A DNA stretch of 64,000 bases from Mesonia algae (GTDB taxonomy: Bacteria; Bacteroidota; Bacteroidia; Flavobacteriales; Flavobacteriaceae), in contig NZ_QKYV01000005.1 in the NCBI RefSeq assembly GCF_003253545.1, positions 186,001 through 250,000 of the forward strand, in the 5' to 3' direction. Shown here piece by piece: positions 26,945-37,543 of this stretch; the stretch's first letter is position 1, and each line of letters opens with the position of its first letter. The translations under genes were made by a program, and so were the position numbers. The notes beneath the pieces are model-generated. The model did no database searches. It was not told the DNA's origin and was given only the letters and a program-made list of their open reading frames with translations.

Positions 26945-27220
26945 TTACTTTGGAATATGTTTATTTACAAGCTTTATGTACTCTTTTTTAGCTTCATTTG
27001 AGCTTAAGTTTTTTACTTGAAAAATAGCATTCATTTTAAATGCTGTAATTAGTTGCTCGTTATCAGGGTTAGCTAAATTATAAATTTCAGAGTCATTGGT
27101 AGCTCTTTTATAATAGGCATAAAAATGAAGCATTAAATCGGGTGGAAAACGCAGCTTAGTATGAGTAGCTCTTTCATAAGCTTCTTGAAACTCTACGTCT
27201 AGCTTTTTACTGTTATCCAT
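26945..27220 (-). CDS. Acyl-CoA-binding protein
   Basis: A 91-aa four-helix protein of the ACBP family: FQEAYERAT, then LMLHFYAYYKRAT (the YxxYKxA core) and AFKMNAIFQVKNLSSNEAKKEY. It carries long-chain acyl-CoA in the cytosol. It lies 3 bases after psd, so it belongs to a phospholipid-synthesis operon. ACBPs are typical of eukaryotes and are found in a minority of bacteria; the family is present in Bacteroidota. Confidence 0.92.
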   Translation of the reverse strand: MDNSKKLDVEFQEAYERATHTKLRFPPDLMLHFYAYYKRATNDSEIYNLANPDNEQLITAFKMNAIFQVKNLSSNEAKKEYIKLVNKHIPK

Positions 27221-27223
27221 TAT

Positions 27224-27874
27224 TTACTGTTTTGCAATCACACTAACTCCACCTTTCACTTTTTCATTAAGCTTAACGTTGAGTTTTGTATTTAACGGAA
27301 GATATAAATCTACGCGAGAACCAAATTTTATAAATCCACTATCGTCACCTTGTACAGCTTTGTCATTAACTTTTGCATAATTAACAATTCGTTTAGCTAG
27401 TGCTCCAGCAACTTGTCTATATAATATCTCACCAAATGCTTTATTCTTCACAACAACCGTCGTTCTTTCGTTTTCTTCGCTAGATTTAGGGTGCCAAGCT
27501 ACTAAATATTTTCCTGGATGATATTTACTATAAGTAACAATCCCGTTTACAGGATATCTTGTAACGTGTACATTAATTGGTGACATAAAAACTGAAACCT
27601 GTAATCTTTTCTCCTTAAAAAATTCTTTTTCAAATACTTCTTCTATGACTACTACTTTACCATCAACTGGAGAAACAATAGTAGAGTCATTTATCACAGT
27701 TTTTCTTTGCGGATTTCTAAAAAACTGTACTACAAGTAAAAAAAGTACTGCAGTAACAATTAATACGGCACTTTGCAGCCATAAGATATCAATGAATGAA
27801 TAGCTTAATATATTGATAACTAAAAAAGCCAATAATGAAAATCCTAATATTTTATAACCTTCTTTATGAAACAT
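27224..27874 (-). CDS. psd: Phosphatidylserine decarboxylase, short (PSD-A) type
   Basis: Converts phosphatidylserine to phosphatidylethanolamine. A 216-aa proenzyme with an N-terminal membrane hairpin (about 12-55), SPVDGKVV, the HVTRYPVNG motif with conserved His, and the self-cleavage site KFGSRVD (Gly-Ser, about 187-188) that forms the pyruvoyl group. Length and the motif fit the short bacterial/archaetidylserine-type decarboxylases. It is tightly packed between cdsA (2 bases) and the acyl-CoA-binding protein. Confidence 0.95.
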   Translation of the reverse strand: MFHKEGYKILGFSLLAFLVINILSYSFIDILWLQSAVLIVTAVLFLLVVQFFRNPQRKTVINDSTIVSPVDGKVVVIEEVFEKEFFKEKRLQVSVFMSPINVHVTRYPVNGIVTYSKYHPGKYLVAWHPKSSEENERTTVVVKNKAFGEILYRQVAGALAKRIVNYAKVNDKAVQGDDSGFIKFGSRVDLYLPLNTKLNVKLNEKVKGGVSVIAKQ

Positions 27875-27876
27875 AA

Positions 27877-28671
27877 TTATATAAAAAGTAAATAAGTATA
27901 AACAAAAGTTCCTGCAAATAATACACTATCTAACCGATCTAACATACCACCGTGTCCTGGCATGATTGTTCCGCTGTCTTTAACGTTAGCTTGTCTTTTT
28001 AGTTTAGATTGAATTAAGTCACCGTAGGTTCCAAAAACACTAACAATTATACTAAGTACAATCCATTGATCGTAGGTAAAAATAGTAATATAAAGTGAGA
28101 TTACATAACCTGTTACGATGCTAAAAAATAACCCTCCTAAAAAGCCTTCAATGGTTTTTTTAGGGGAAACTCTCTCAAACAACTTCCTTTTACCAAAATT
28201 TTTCCCTACTAAATAAGCAAAGGTGTCATTGACCCAAACTAATATAAATATAGCAATAAGTAACTCTGGTTGATACTCATTATTAGAGTCAAAAGGAATT
28301 AAGGTTAGGAAAATAAATGAAGCTATGAGGTAAAAAATAACTACGATATATTTTTTTTCGTGAAAAAGAGGAATTTTCCTCACAATAATCAAGTCTCTTA
28401 AAAGCAAAATTTTAACCAATAAAGTGAGAACTAGAAGCGTATTTAAAGCATAGGTGTTAAGTGCGAAGACACTAAAGACAGCAAAAAAACCTAGTAGTAA
28501 AGCATAAGAAAGGTAGCTGTTTAGCTTTAAAAGTTTTTGAAGCTCGTGTACACAAATAAATCCGAAAAGCAAAAATAGCCCCCAAAAGGAATATTTAGAT
28601 ACAAGCACACAGGTAATTAATATTATAATGTACAAGGCACCCGATAAAGCCCTCGTTAAGGTTTCTTTCAT
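27877..28671 (-). CDS. cdsA: Phosphatidate cytidylyltransferase CdsA
   Basis: Makes CDP-diacylglycerol, the common phospholipid precursor. A 264-aa polytopic protein with about seven membrane helices and the C-terminal family signature: QSKLKRQANVKDSGTIMPGH followed by GGMLDRLDS. It follows the LUD gene by one base and precedes psd by two, so the operon supplies two sequential steps of the phosphatidylethanolamine route; phosphatidylserine synthase is not in this window. Confidence 0.95.
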   Translation of the reverse strand: MKETLTRALSGALYIIILITCVLVSKYSFWGLFLLFGFICVHELQKLLKLNSYLSYALLLGFFAVFSVFALNTYALNTLLVLTLLVKILLLRDLIIVRKIPLFHEKKYIVVIFYLIASFIFLTLIPFDSNNEYQPELLIAIFILVWVNDTFAYLVGKNFGKRKLFERVSPKKTIEGFLGGLFFSIVTGYVISLYITIFTYDQWIVLSIIVSVFGTYGDLIQSKLKRQANVKDSGTIMPGHGGMLDRLDSVLFAGTFVYTYLLFI

Positions 28672-28672
28672 A

Positions 28673-29281
28673 CTATAAATCTTCTAATAGCAGCAAATAT
28701 AGATTTTTAGAAGGACTACCATAGCTCATAAAATCACTTTCTTTTTTATCTTCAAAAGTTTTTATGGTAGTAATGTTTGAAGGGATTCTGTTTTTGCTCT
28801 TGTGTTTTATTCCTCTTAAGCCTTCACCTATAGTATCTATAAGTTGACTCGTTGCTGCAAGAATAATAAAATCATGAGGTAATTCATTTAATTTTTTTTC
28901 TCCAATTTGATTAGAAGAAATCAATAAAGCACCAGTATTAGCAATTAAATACTCACTTGTAGAAAGAAAGAAATTAGAATCTGAACTTTTATTAAAATTT
29001 AAATTAAAATCTTTAAAGGTAGCCTTTAGATTTTCATCAAAACAACAGGCTTTAGAGTTTTCCCAATTATTCTCTTTGAGTATAGAGTGAAAAGCATCTA
29101 ACATCTCATCTTTATTGCTACAATAAAGAAATTTACCGCCATTCTTTTTAAAGTTGATCATGAAATTTTCATCCGTAGGTATTTTCTCCTCGGGCATAAA
29201 TTTGCTTTGATCTTTTTGATTAGAATTCTCTTCGTTTTCAGACTTAGATTTGAATCCTAGAATTTTACTAAATATACTCAT
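28673..29281 (-). CDS. LUD-domain protein (LutC/YkgG-like)
   Basis: A 202-aa cytosolic protein. The C-terminal two thirds match the LUD fold: STSEYLIANTGALLISS, followed by ILAATSQLIDTIGEGL. The N-terminal 40 residues are polar and low-complexity. LutC relatives act in lactate utilisation, but here the gene heads a phospholipid operon with no lactate genes around. It has its own promoter inside the ftsH terminator (29322-29349). Confidence 0.82.
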   Translation of the reverse strand: MSIFSKILGFKSKSENEENSNQKDQSKFMPEEKIPTDENFMINFKKNGGKFLYCSNKDEMLDAFHSILKENNWENSKACCFDENLKATFKDFNLNFNKSSDSNFFLSTSEYLIANTGALLISSNQIGEKKLNELPHDFIILAATSQLIDTIGEGLRGIKHKSKNRIPSNITTIKTFEDKKESDFMSYGSPSKNLYLLLLEDL

Positions 29282-29321
29282 ATTCAGTTAATGGGGTAAA
29301 TAAATTAATGTTGCTTTAAAT

Positions 29322-29349
29322 CAAAGATAAAAAATATAGACTTAGTCAA
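29322..29349 (-). promoter_or_regulatory. Promoter of the LUD-cdsA-psd-ACBP operon
   Basis: On the minus strand, TTG (29349-29347), 17 bases, then TATCTTTG (29329-29322) is an exact match to TTG-N17-23-TAnnTTTG. The TTG is in the loop of the ftsH terminator. Confidence 0.75.
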
Positions 29350-29370
29350 GAGACTAAATCTATATTTTTT
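29329..29370 (-). terminator. Intrinsic terminator downstream of ftsH
   Basis: An 18-base stem (arms at 29329-29346 and 29353-29370, one mismatch) with a 6-base loop CAAGAG, ending in a T run on the minus strand. It separates ftsH from the LUD-cdsA operon. Confidence 0.8.
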
Positions 29371-29378
29371 GAAGATTC

Positions 29379-31373
<1,995 letters not shown>

Positions 31374-31394
31374 TATGTGTGGGTGCTAGTATTT

Positions 31395-31766
31395 TTAGTA
31401 ATTTGTTGGAATGGTGGTCGTCTTGGCATCTCCCCAAAGCCCTTCGATGTCGTAAAACTCTCTAATATGCTTTTGAAAAACGTGAACTACTACATTAACG
31501 TAGTCAATAAGAACCCATTCTGCATTTTCTGTACCTTCAACGTGCCACGGCTTATCTTTTAAAGATTTGCTAACGCCTTTTTGAACAGAGTTAACTATGG
31601 CGTTTACTTGGGTGTTAGAATTACCATTACAAATTACAAAATAGTCACAAACCGTATTTTCAATCTTGCGAAGATCTAATATTTGGATGTCGTTACCCTT
31701 AACGTCTTCAATACCTTTTATGATTTGAGTTAAGAGTTGGTCTGTGTTATTTTCAGTTTTTACCAT
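31395..31766 (-). CDS. rsfS: Ribosome silencing factor RsfS
   Basis: A 123-aa DUF143/Iojap-family protein that binds uL14 and blocks subunit joining. Motifs: GIEDVKGNDIQILDLR, CDYFVICNGNSNTQV and the C-terminal VLIDYVNVVVHVF. It has normal length. A -7 box TAACTTTG (minus, 31793-31786) lies 20 bases upstream of the start. It is probably cotranscribed with ftsH. Confidence 0.94.
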   Translation of the reverse strand: MVKTENNTDQLLTQIIKGIEDVKGNDIQILDLRKIENTVCDYFVICNGNSNTQVNAIVNSVQKGVSKSLKDKPWHVEGTENAEWVLIDYVNVVVHVFQKHIREFYDIEGLWGDAKTTTIPTNY

Positions 31767-31785
31767 TAAATTTATTTGTTTTGTG

Positions 31786-31793
31786 CAAAGTTA
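31786..31793 (-). promoter_or_regulatory. -7 element TAACTTTG upstream of rsfS
   Basis: Minus-strand TAACTTTG matches TAnnTTTG and lies 20 bases before the rsfS ATG. No TTG is seen at the usual distance, so it is a half-supported promoter. Confidence 0.45.
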
Positions 31794-31858
31794 TGTTTTT
31801 TTGCTCTTTTTTTGCATTGTTAACAAAAACTTATCGTTCTATTTTCAACACTTTTTTT

Positions 31859-32590
31859 ATGAAGAGTATCAAAGTTCATACCACCCCCTCAACAAATCTT
31901 TATTTGAGAGAACTATATAGAGCAAACCCCAATATTAAAAACTGCTATGTCGTTGCTGAAAATCAAACTAATGGGAGAGGGCAAATGGGTGCAAATTGGA
32001 TTTCCCAAGAAGGTAAGAACCTCACTTTTAGCGTACTTCTAGAAGGTTTGAATTTAAAAATAGAAAATCAATTTAAATTAAGTGCTATTACCTCTTTAGC
32101 TATATTAAAAGTTTTGAAGCAATTAGGGATAACTAATTTAAAGGTAAAATGGCCAAACGACATATTGGCAGAGAGTTTTAAAATTTGTGGCGTTCTTATC
32201 GAAAATATGTATAGTAATCAAAAAATTAATGCGAGTATTATAGGTATTGGGCTAAATGTAAACCAGGAAGATTTTGATAAAATGTATAGAGCGTCATCAT
32301 TAAAACAACTAACAGGCATACATTATGATTTGGATTATGTACTAAAAAAATTGGTAAAACAAATAGAAGATGATATTTATGAGTTCTTACCGTATTCTAT
32401 TGAAGCTATATTAGAAAAATATCATGAAAATTTATTTAGAATAGGGAAGGCTTCTACTTTTGAGTTTCCTAATGGAGAAAGAACGACAGGGATTATAAAA
32501 AAAGTCTCCAAACAAGGTTTGTTAGAAATCTTGTTTGAAGACCATATTTTAAAGTCTTTTGAGATAAAGGAAATAAAGTTACTTTACTAG
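31859..32590 (+). CDS. birA: Biotin--[acetyl-CoA-carboxylase] ligase
   Basis: Attaches biotin to carboxylase carrier domains. A 243-aa single-domain ligase without the DNA-binding N-terminus of E. coli BirA. Conserved elements: TPSTNLYLRE, QTNGRGQMGANW (GRGR-like biotin/AMP loop), KWPNDI with the catalytic Lys, and IGIGLNVNQ. The ATG at 31859 is preferred; the frame upstream to 31781 would be a Phe-rich tail lying over the divergent rsfS promoter. Confidence 0.93.
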   Translation: MKSIKVHTTPSTNLYLRELYRANPNIKNCYVVAENQTNGRGQMGANWISQEGKNLTFSVLLEGLNLKIENQFKLSAITSLAILKVLKQLGITNLKVKWPNDILAESFKICGVLIENMYSNQKINASIIGIGLNVNQEDFDKMYRASSLKQLTGIHYDLDYVLKKLVKQIEDDIYEFLPYSIEAILEKYHENLFRIGKASTFEFPNGERTTGIIKKVSKQGLLEILFEDHILKSFEIKEIKLLY

Positions 32591-32979
32591 AGTTTCCCCA
32601 TATTCTGACTTAAAGTATTGATAAAGTTCTTTAAAGGAGATTTAATCATCATGGCCATCATAGCATTAAATTCTCCGTCAAAAATGAGTTGTACTTCGCT
32701 TTCCGCGGAAGCGATTTCAGTAATATTTGCGGTAAGAGTAAAAGGAAGTTTTTCACTCTTTGCGCCTAAAATAACTTGATTGAAAGGTGTTTTCTCTTTA
32801 ATAAGAAGTTTTATTTCTGGCATTCCTTTTAACTGAAATAAAAAGCTATCTTCTCCTTTTACCTCAAACTTTTGAATAGAGTCTGGCATAATGGTTTCGT
32901 AGTTTTTTACTTCCGTAAGGAAGTTAAATAACTCTTCCTGACTCTTATTTACGGTGTTTTTTTCGCTTTCTAAATGCAT
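32587..32979 (-). CDS. SRPBCC / polyketide-cyclase-like fold protein
   Basis: About 130 aa, START/SRPBCC fold type: an early helix with SQEELFNFLTEVKNYE, alternating beta strands, and a long C-terminal helix (MAMMIKSPLKNFINTLSQN). The ATG at 32979 follows the pyrE stop by two bases and is preferred over the ATG at 33000, which would overlap pyrE. Ligand unknown. It contains the palindrome at 32697-32713 and converges on birA with a 4-base overlap. Confidence 0.82.
   Translation of the reverse strand: MHLESEKNTVNKSQEELFNFLTEVKNYETIMPDSIQKFEVKGEDSFLFQLKGMPEIKLLIKEKTPFNQVILGAKSEKLPFTLTANITEIASAESEVQLIFDGEFNAMMAMMIKSPLKNFINTLSQNMGKL
32697..32713. repeat. In-gene palindrome CGCTTTCCGCGGAAGCG
   Basis: Core TTCCGCGGAA at 32701-32710 with CGCT/GCG extensions, inside the SRPBCC gene and read as A-S-A-E. 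Same core as 21960-21973 and 59843-59855. Confidence 0.65.
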
Positions 32980-32981
32980 AA

Positions 32982-33629
32982 TTATAGTTTTGGACTCCAA
33001 TTAGAAGGATCTACTCTCCACTCTTGAAGCGTTTCTAACTCTTTTTTGTTTAAATAATTGGTTTCGTAAGCTTGCTCAATAAGTGAGGTGTAGTTACTTA
33101 GAGTGTGTACTTCAAGATGTTCTTGCTTAAAATTCTCTTCAGCAACATCAAAACCATAAGAAAAAATGGCAATCATCCCTTTTACGTTAGCGTTAGCTTC
33201 TTTTAAAGCTTTAACAGCATTAAGGCTACTTTTTCCTGTGCTTATTAGGTCTTCAATTACCACAACACTTTGTCCGCTTTCTAAATGACCTTCAATTTGG
33301 TTTTGTCTCCCGTGCTTCTTAGCTTCTGGTCTAACGTATATAAAAGGAACGCCTAAATATTCGGCAACTAACATACCAATTCCAATAGCGCCAGTAGCTA
33401 CACCAGCAATGACATCGGCTTTACCGTAAATTTTTTCTACCTGTTTAGCCATATGGTCTCTTACAAAATTACGAATAGGAGGATAAGAGAGAATAATACG
33501 GTTATCACAGTAGATGGGTGATTTCCATCCGCTAGCCCACGTAAAAGGTTCTTGTGGGTTTAATTTAATTGCTTTAATTTGCAACAGTAACTCAGCTGTT
33601 TTTTTGGCAGTTTCTTTATCTAAAATCAT
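32982..33629 (-). CDS. pyrE: Orotate phosphoribosyltransferase
   Basis: Joins orotate to PRPP to make OMP in pyrimidine synthesis. From ATG 33629 the protein is 215 aa, the usual size: ASGWKSPIYCDNR, the PRPP loop VVVIEDLISTGKSS, and the substrate loop PEAKKHGRQNQIEG. A longer frame to 33680 would overlap the divergent Nudix gene. It is two bases from the SRPBCC gene, so they are cotranscribed. Confidence 0.95.
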   Translation of the reverse strand: MILDKETAKKTAELLLQIKAIKLNPQEPFTWASGWKSPIYCDNRIILSYPPIRNFVRDHMAKQVEKIYGKADVIAGVATGAIGIGMLVAEYLGVPFIYVRPEAKKHGRQNQIEGHLESGQSVVVIEDLISTGKSSLNAVKALKEANANVKGMIAIFSYGFDVAEENFKQEHLEVHTLSNYTSLIEQAYETNYLNKKELETLQEWRVDPSNWSPKL

Positions 33630-33637
33630 ACTATAAA

Positions 33638-34261
33638 ATGTATAAAGTTTTTGTAAATGATATTCCGTTAATTCTTTCAACCGAAAAAGAAATAGGAAGT
33701 CAATATACCTCTATCCCAATTAAAAAGGCGAAGATAAAACGTATTATTAAAAAAGTAAGTAAAGGAGAACTTTTTTATGTAAATCTTTATCACGAAAAAG
33801 AGGAAAAGCTTCTCAAAATCTTAAAGAAAAAGCTGAAAACCATTGTAGCTGGTGGCGGAATGGTATATAATCAAAAAGGAGAAATTTTATTTATAAAACG
33901 TAATGGGAGATGGGATTTGCCTAAGGGGAAAGCTGAAAAGAAAGAAACTATCGAAGAAACTTCTATACGTGAAGTAGAAGAAGAAACGATGGTTGAAGGC
34001 TTAGAGATTACCAAGTTCCTGCAAACTACCTATCACATACTCAAACGAAACGGTAAATATAAACTAAAAGAAACTCATTGGTTCGAGATGAAAACTAGCT
34101 ATGAAGGTGAATTAGTTCCCCAAGAAAAGGAAGGAATCACCAAAGTAAAATGGAAAGATTTTGAGCAAAGTCAAAAGGCTCTTAAGAAATCTTATGAAAA
34201 TATTAAGCTGTTGTTCCCAAAGGAATATTTAATTCAGCACCCTAAAAATAGGATAGTTTAA
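33638..34261 (+). CDS. Nudix hydrolase
   Basis: A 207-aa protein with a Nudix box near residues 89-111: GKAEKKETIEETSIREVEEE, then TMV. The final Gly of GX5EX7REUXEEXGU is Met, but the metal-binding REVEEE core is intact. The first 65 residues form a separate Lys-rich segment ahead of the Nudix fold. Substrate unknown. The start is 8 bases from the divergent pyrE start; the 3' end overlaps the convergent M14 peptidase by 33 bases. Confidence 0.9.
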   Translation: MYKVFVNDIPLILSTEKEIGSQYTSIPIKKAKIKRIIKKVSKGELFYVNLYHEKEEKLLKILKKKLKTIVAGGGMVYNQKGEILFIKRNGRWDLPKGKAEKKETIEETSIREVEEETMVEGLEITKFLQTTYHILKRNGKYKLKETHWFEMKTSYEGELVPQEKEGITKVKWKDFEQSQKALKKSYENIKLLFPKEYLIQHPKNRIV

Positions 34262-35980
34262 ATGAGCTTCTTCATAATTAGGACTCTTTTTATGAATCCA
34301 GTCTAATTGTGCATACCAATTGTTTCTAAAACTCCTGTCTTTAGATTTTTTTTCTTCAAATTCCTTTTTCACGGAAGAGTTGTTATTTAAAAACTCTAAA
34401 GCTATATCTTCAAATACATACGGAGAGAAGCCTTCTTTTTGCTGTAGTATAGTATCGAAGAAATTCCAATTAAAAAAAGAATCTACAGCCGTAGGTTCTA
34501 AAGTTTCTAATAAATATCTCATTCCGTCTTGACGGGTATTAACTATTAAATCTCCTTTTCTAAACAGCACTTTCTTTACGGAAGCAGAAACAGATGTGTT
34601 TTTATGTAAGTAATGACCCTCGTAAGGAGTAGGAGAGGTTTCAAAATCTGTAATTCTATAACTTTCTACTTCAATTAAACTGTCTTTTTCTAAAGTCTTA
34701 ACATCAATGTTATTTGCTAAAAGTCTTTCCTTGATCATCCACCATCCTTGCGGAATTATATATGCTTGAGGAATTATAACACTATCTTGAGGTTTGAAGA
34801 AATCGTAATAATCAATTTCTTTTACAAAAGGTTTTTCTTTATTGTATTTTAATCGATTCTGTCCTGTAACTTCACTTTTAACAATTTCTGCTTCATAACC
34901 TCTAAAATCTATAGTAGTAAGTGTATCCTTATTTACCGTGTAATTATAAAAATATTGATTAGCGTTTTTAAATTCTTGTAGATTCTCTTTTCTTAAAGTT
35001 TTTATTTTGCCGTTACTGTTTTCAATTATATCTACCGTAGTAAGCATAAGCTGGTAAGTATTCTCGACTCTTTCTTTATAGGGTTTTAGCATATGAGTTT
35101 CAATCATAAGACCTAAAGTATTCCATAAAGTAGTATACCCTGTAGAGTATCTTGGGTGATCATTAAATTGTGAAAAGCCTTTTTCGGGAACTTCATTAAA
35201 TACATTTACATAAGGAGTAATGGGTAAACTTTTGACTGCTAAGCTATCTTCTAACTGAGTCATAAAGTCTTTTTTTAGATACTCTCCTAATGCCCCCGAA
35301 AGCTTATTATGCTGTGTTAAAAGATGAGTTAAGGTATATTGATAATCTGCTCCATTACTCACGTGGTTGTCAATAAAGACATCTGGGTTTATCTTATGAA
35401 AAATTTCCGCGAAAGCGAAAGCGTTTTTAGAATCCATTTTAATGAAATCTCGATTAAGATCGTAATTTCTTGCGTTACCACGGAAACCATACTCCTTAGG
35501 TCCGTTTTGGTTTGTTCTTGAAGTGCTATTTCGGTTTAAAGCACCGCCAATATTATATATTGGGATAGTAGCTATAATTGTGTTTTTTGGCGCTTCTACT
35601 GAATCTTTGGCAAAATCTCTTAACATGAGCATGGTAGCATCTATACCATCGCTTTCTCCAGGATGAATCCCATTATTGATAAGTAAAACCGTTTTATTCT
35701 CGTGAATTTTTTCCCAGTTAAAATTACTTTCAGGATTGTAAATAACTAAATGTAAGGGTTTACCACTATCGGTAGTGCCTATTTCTTGCATTTCAATACT
35801 GGTAAAGGTCTCATCTAAATCTTTATAAAATTTAATGACTTCTTGATAAGTAGCTGTTTCTACTCCTTTTGATTTTTCAAAAACAGTAGAGAAATTATAC
35901 TCTTTGGTTAATTTGTATTTGGATAAATCGCAGCTAGTTAGCGCTATTACTGCTAAGGCTAGGATTATTATTTTTTTCAT
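34229..35980 (-). CDS. M14 family zinc carboxypeptidase, lipoprotein
   Basis: A 583-aa secreted peptidase. The signal peptide ends in a lipobox (ALTSC, Cys17). The M14 zinc motif is NNGIHPGESDG (HxxE, about 103-106), with the third ligand in FIDNHVSNG (about 206) and substrate-binding Asn/Arg in NARNYDLNRDF. The C-terminal 250 residues lack a recognised domain. It should trim peptides at the cell envelope. A palindrome TTTCCGCGAAAGCG lies at 35404-35417. Confidence 0.9.
   Translation of the reverse strand: MKKIIILALAVIALTSCDLSKYKLTKEYNFSTVFEKSKGVETATYQEVIKFYKDLDETFTSIEMQEIGTTDSGKPLHLVIYNPESNFNWEKIHENKTVLLINNGIHPGESDGIDATMLMLRDFAKDSVEAPKNTIIATIPIYNIGGALNRNSTSRTNQNGPKEYGFRGNARNYDLNRDFIKMDSKNAFAFAEIFHKINPDVFIDNHVSNGADYQYTLTHLLTQHNKLSGALGEYLKKDFMTQLEDSLAVKSLPITPYVNVFNEVPEKGFSQFNDHPRYSTGYTTLWNTLGLMIETHMLKPYKERVENTYQLMLTTVDIIENSNGKIKTLRKENLQEFKNANQYFYNYTVNKDTLTTIDFRGYEAEIVKSEVTGQNRLKYNKEKPFVKEIDYYDFFKPQDSVIIPQAYIIPQGWWMIKERLLANNIDVKTLEKDSLIEVESYRITDFETSPTPYEGHYLHKNTSVSASVKKVLFRKGDLIVNTRQDGMRYLLETLEPTAVDSFFNWNFFDTILQQKEGFSPYVFEDIALEFLNNNSSVKKEFEEKKSKDRSFRNNWYAQLDWIHKKSPNYEEAHLNYPIFRVLN
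35404..35417. repeat. In-gene palindrome TTTCCGCGAAAGCG
   Basis: TTYCGCGRAA-type site inside the M14 peptidase gene, read as A-F-A-E. It is followed by an extra GAAAGCG half-site. Confidence 0.5.
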
Positions 35981-36067
35981 AAGTAATGAAATTTTCGTAA
36001 AAAAGAATTGTTTTTTGAAACTAAATTAGTAATTTAGTCTCTTATAAACTTATAAACCCGAATTAAA

Positions 36068-36964
36068 ATGAAAAAAATTACATTATTGGCTGCAGCTTTT
36101 GCAGTTTCTACGTTTATGAATGCTCAAGATGTATTATCTCACTCTGCAGATAACACCTTTACAGATGGTGGTGGAGTAGCTTGCGCGTCAGATCCAGATG
36201 AAACACCTGGTACTGGAGATGAAAGTACTAGTGATAACATATGGTACAGAAACTATACACCATCTGATTTTGGTTATACTGGAGATTTCAATATTGAAGG
36301 AGCTAATTTCTTTATTCAGTTTAGTGATTTTTCTGGAAATAACCCTACACACGATTACACTGTAAGATTTTATATTAGTTCTGCAGCTTTTCCTGGTGGC
36401 GAGTTAACAGAAATAGGTTCAATAGCTCTTCAAACTTCTGTAGCTGAAGATGAAGTACTTGTTGAAGCGAGATTAGAAAACGCTATAACTTTACCTGCTA
36501 CGACAGAAATCATCGTTGCTGTAGATATGCCAGACGCTCCAGAGACACCAGACAACTACGATGTAAGAGTTGGTATTAACGGTGCAGGTCAAAACGAGCC
36601 AACTTATTTAACTTCAGTTGATGGATGTGGTATTACTACTCCAACTCCTGTTGCAAGCTTAGGGAACTTTCCAAATAATAATGCAGTTTTAGATTTAGTA
36701 GGTAGTGGTTCTTTAGCTTTAGATAGCGCAATTGCTTCTCAGGTTTCTTTATACCCTAACCCGGTAAATGATGTATTAAATGTAACTGTTCCTTCTTCTA
36801 TTCAAATCGAAGGTGCTACTATGTACAATATTTTAGGTAAAGGAACTCAAGTAGAAGTTTCTGCTAATAATACTATTAATACTTCTTCTTTAGCTTCTGG
36901 TGTTTACTTATTAACTATCAACACTAACGAAGGAAATATTACTAAGAAAGTAGTTAAGCAATAA
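36068..36964 (+). CDS. T9SS type A sorting domain protein (298 aa)
   Basis: Secreted protein. The signal peptide (about 1-19, ends MNAQ) is followed by a beta-rich body with many Asp, Thr and Pro (about 20-220). The C-terminal T9SS domain (about 225-298) begins SLYPNPVNDVLNV and ends GVYLLTINTNEGNITKKVVK, so the protein should cross the outer membrane by the type IX system. The cargo function is unknown. It is monocistronic, closed by a strong terminator. Confidence 0.9.
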   Translation: MKKITLLAAAFAVSTFMNAQDVLSHSADNTFTDGGGVACASDPDETPGTGDESTSDNIWYRNYTPSDFGYTGDFNIEGANFFIQFSDFSGNNPTHDYTVRFYISSAAFPGGELTEIGSIALQTSVAEDEVLVEARLENAITLPATTEIIVAVDMPDAPETPDNYDVRVGINGAGQNEPTYLTSVDGCGITTPTPVASLGNFPNNNAVLDLVGSGSLALDSAIASQVSLYPNPVNDVLNVTVPSSIQIEGATMYNILGKGTQVEVSANNTINTSSLASGVYLLTINTNEGNITKKVVKQ

Positions 36965-36984
36965 GTTTAACTTATCTTACTAAA

Positions 36985-37015
36985 TAAAAAAGCTCCCAAT
37001 TTGGGAGCTTTTTTT
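36985..37015. terminator. Bidirectional terminator between T9SS gene and coaD
   Basis: A near-perfect palindrome AGCTCCCAA-T-TTGGGAGCT flanked by A and T runs. It serves both the T9SS gene (+) and the convergent coaD (-). Confidence 0.88.
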
Positions 37016-37035
37016 ATGTTTTATTTTAAAATTTT

Positions 37036-37494
37036 TTAAAGTTTAACACGAACGGAATCTGGTACTAACATAGTGTAATCTCCTTTATTTCTAATCACAT
37101 CTCTTACAATAGAAGATGAAATATAACTTTTACCACTAGAGGTTAGTAAAAAAACGGTTTCTATTTTCTCTAATTTTCTATTGGTGTGAGCTATAGCTTT
37201 TTCAAACTCAAAGTCCGCAGGGTTTCTAAGTCCTCTCAGTATAAATTGTGCATTCTCTTTAATACAGAAATCGACAGTTAAGCCTTGGTAAGTTTTTACC
37301 TTAATTTTAGGCTCTTCTTTAAAAGCTTCTTTTATAAACTGCTTTCTTTCTTCTAATGAAAACATATACTTTTTATCGGCATTGACGCCAATAGCTAAAA
37401 TAACTTCATCAAACAGCTGAAGACTTCTCTCTATAATATCATAATGTCCCAAAGTAATAGGATCAAAAGATCCTGGAAAAACTGCTCTTCTCAT
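37036..37494 (-). CDS. coaD: Phosphopantetheine adenylyltransferase
   Basis: Penultimate step of coenzyme A synthesis. A 152-aa nucleotidyltransferase with PGSFDPITLGHYDII (T/HxGH motif at about 15-18), FILRGLRNPADFEFE and the C-terminal ISSSIVRDV. Normal length. ddl lies 49 bases upstream on the same strand, so the two may be cotranscribed. Confidence 0.97.
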   Translation of the reverse strand: MRRAVFPGSFDPITLGHYDIIERSLQLFDEVILAIGVNADKKYMFSLEERKQFIKEAFKEEPKIKVKTYQGLTVDFCIKENAQFILRGLRNPADFEFEKAIAHTNRKLEKIETVFLLTSSGKSYISSSIVRDVIRNKGDYTMLVPDSVRVKL

Positions 37495-37543
37495 AAACTT
37501 TTATTTTCTTGAATATACTAAATAATGTGGAAGTTATTTTTAG

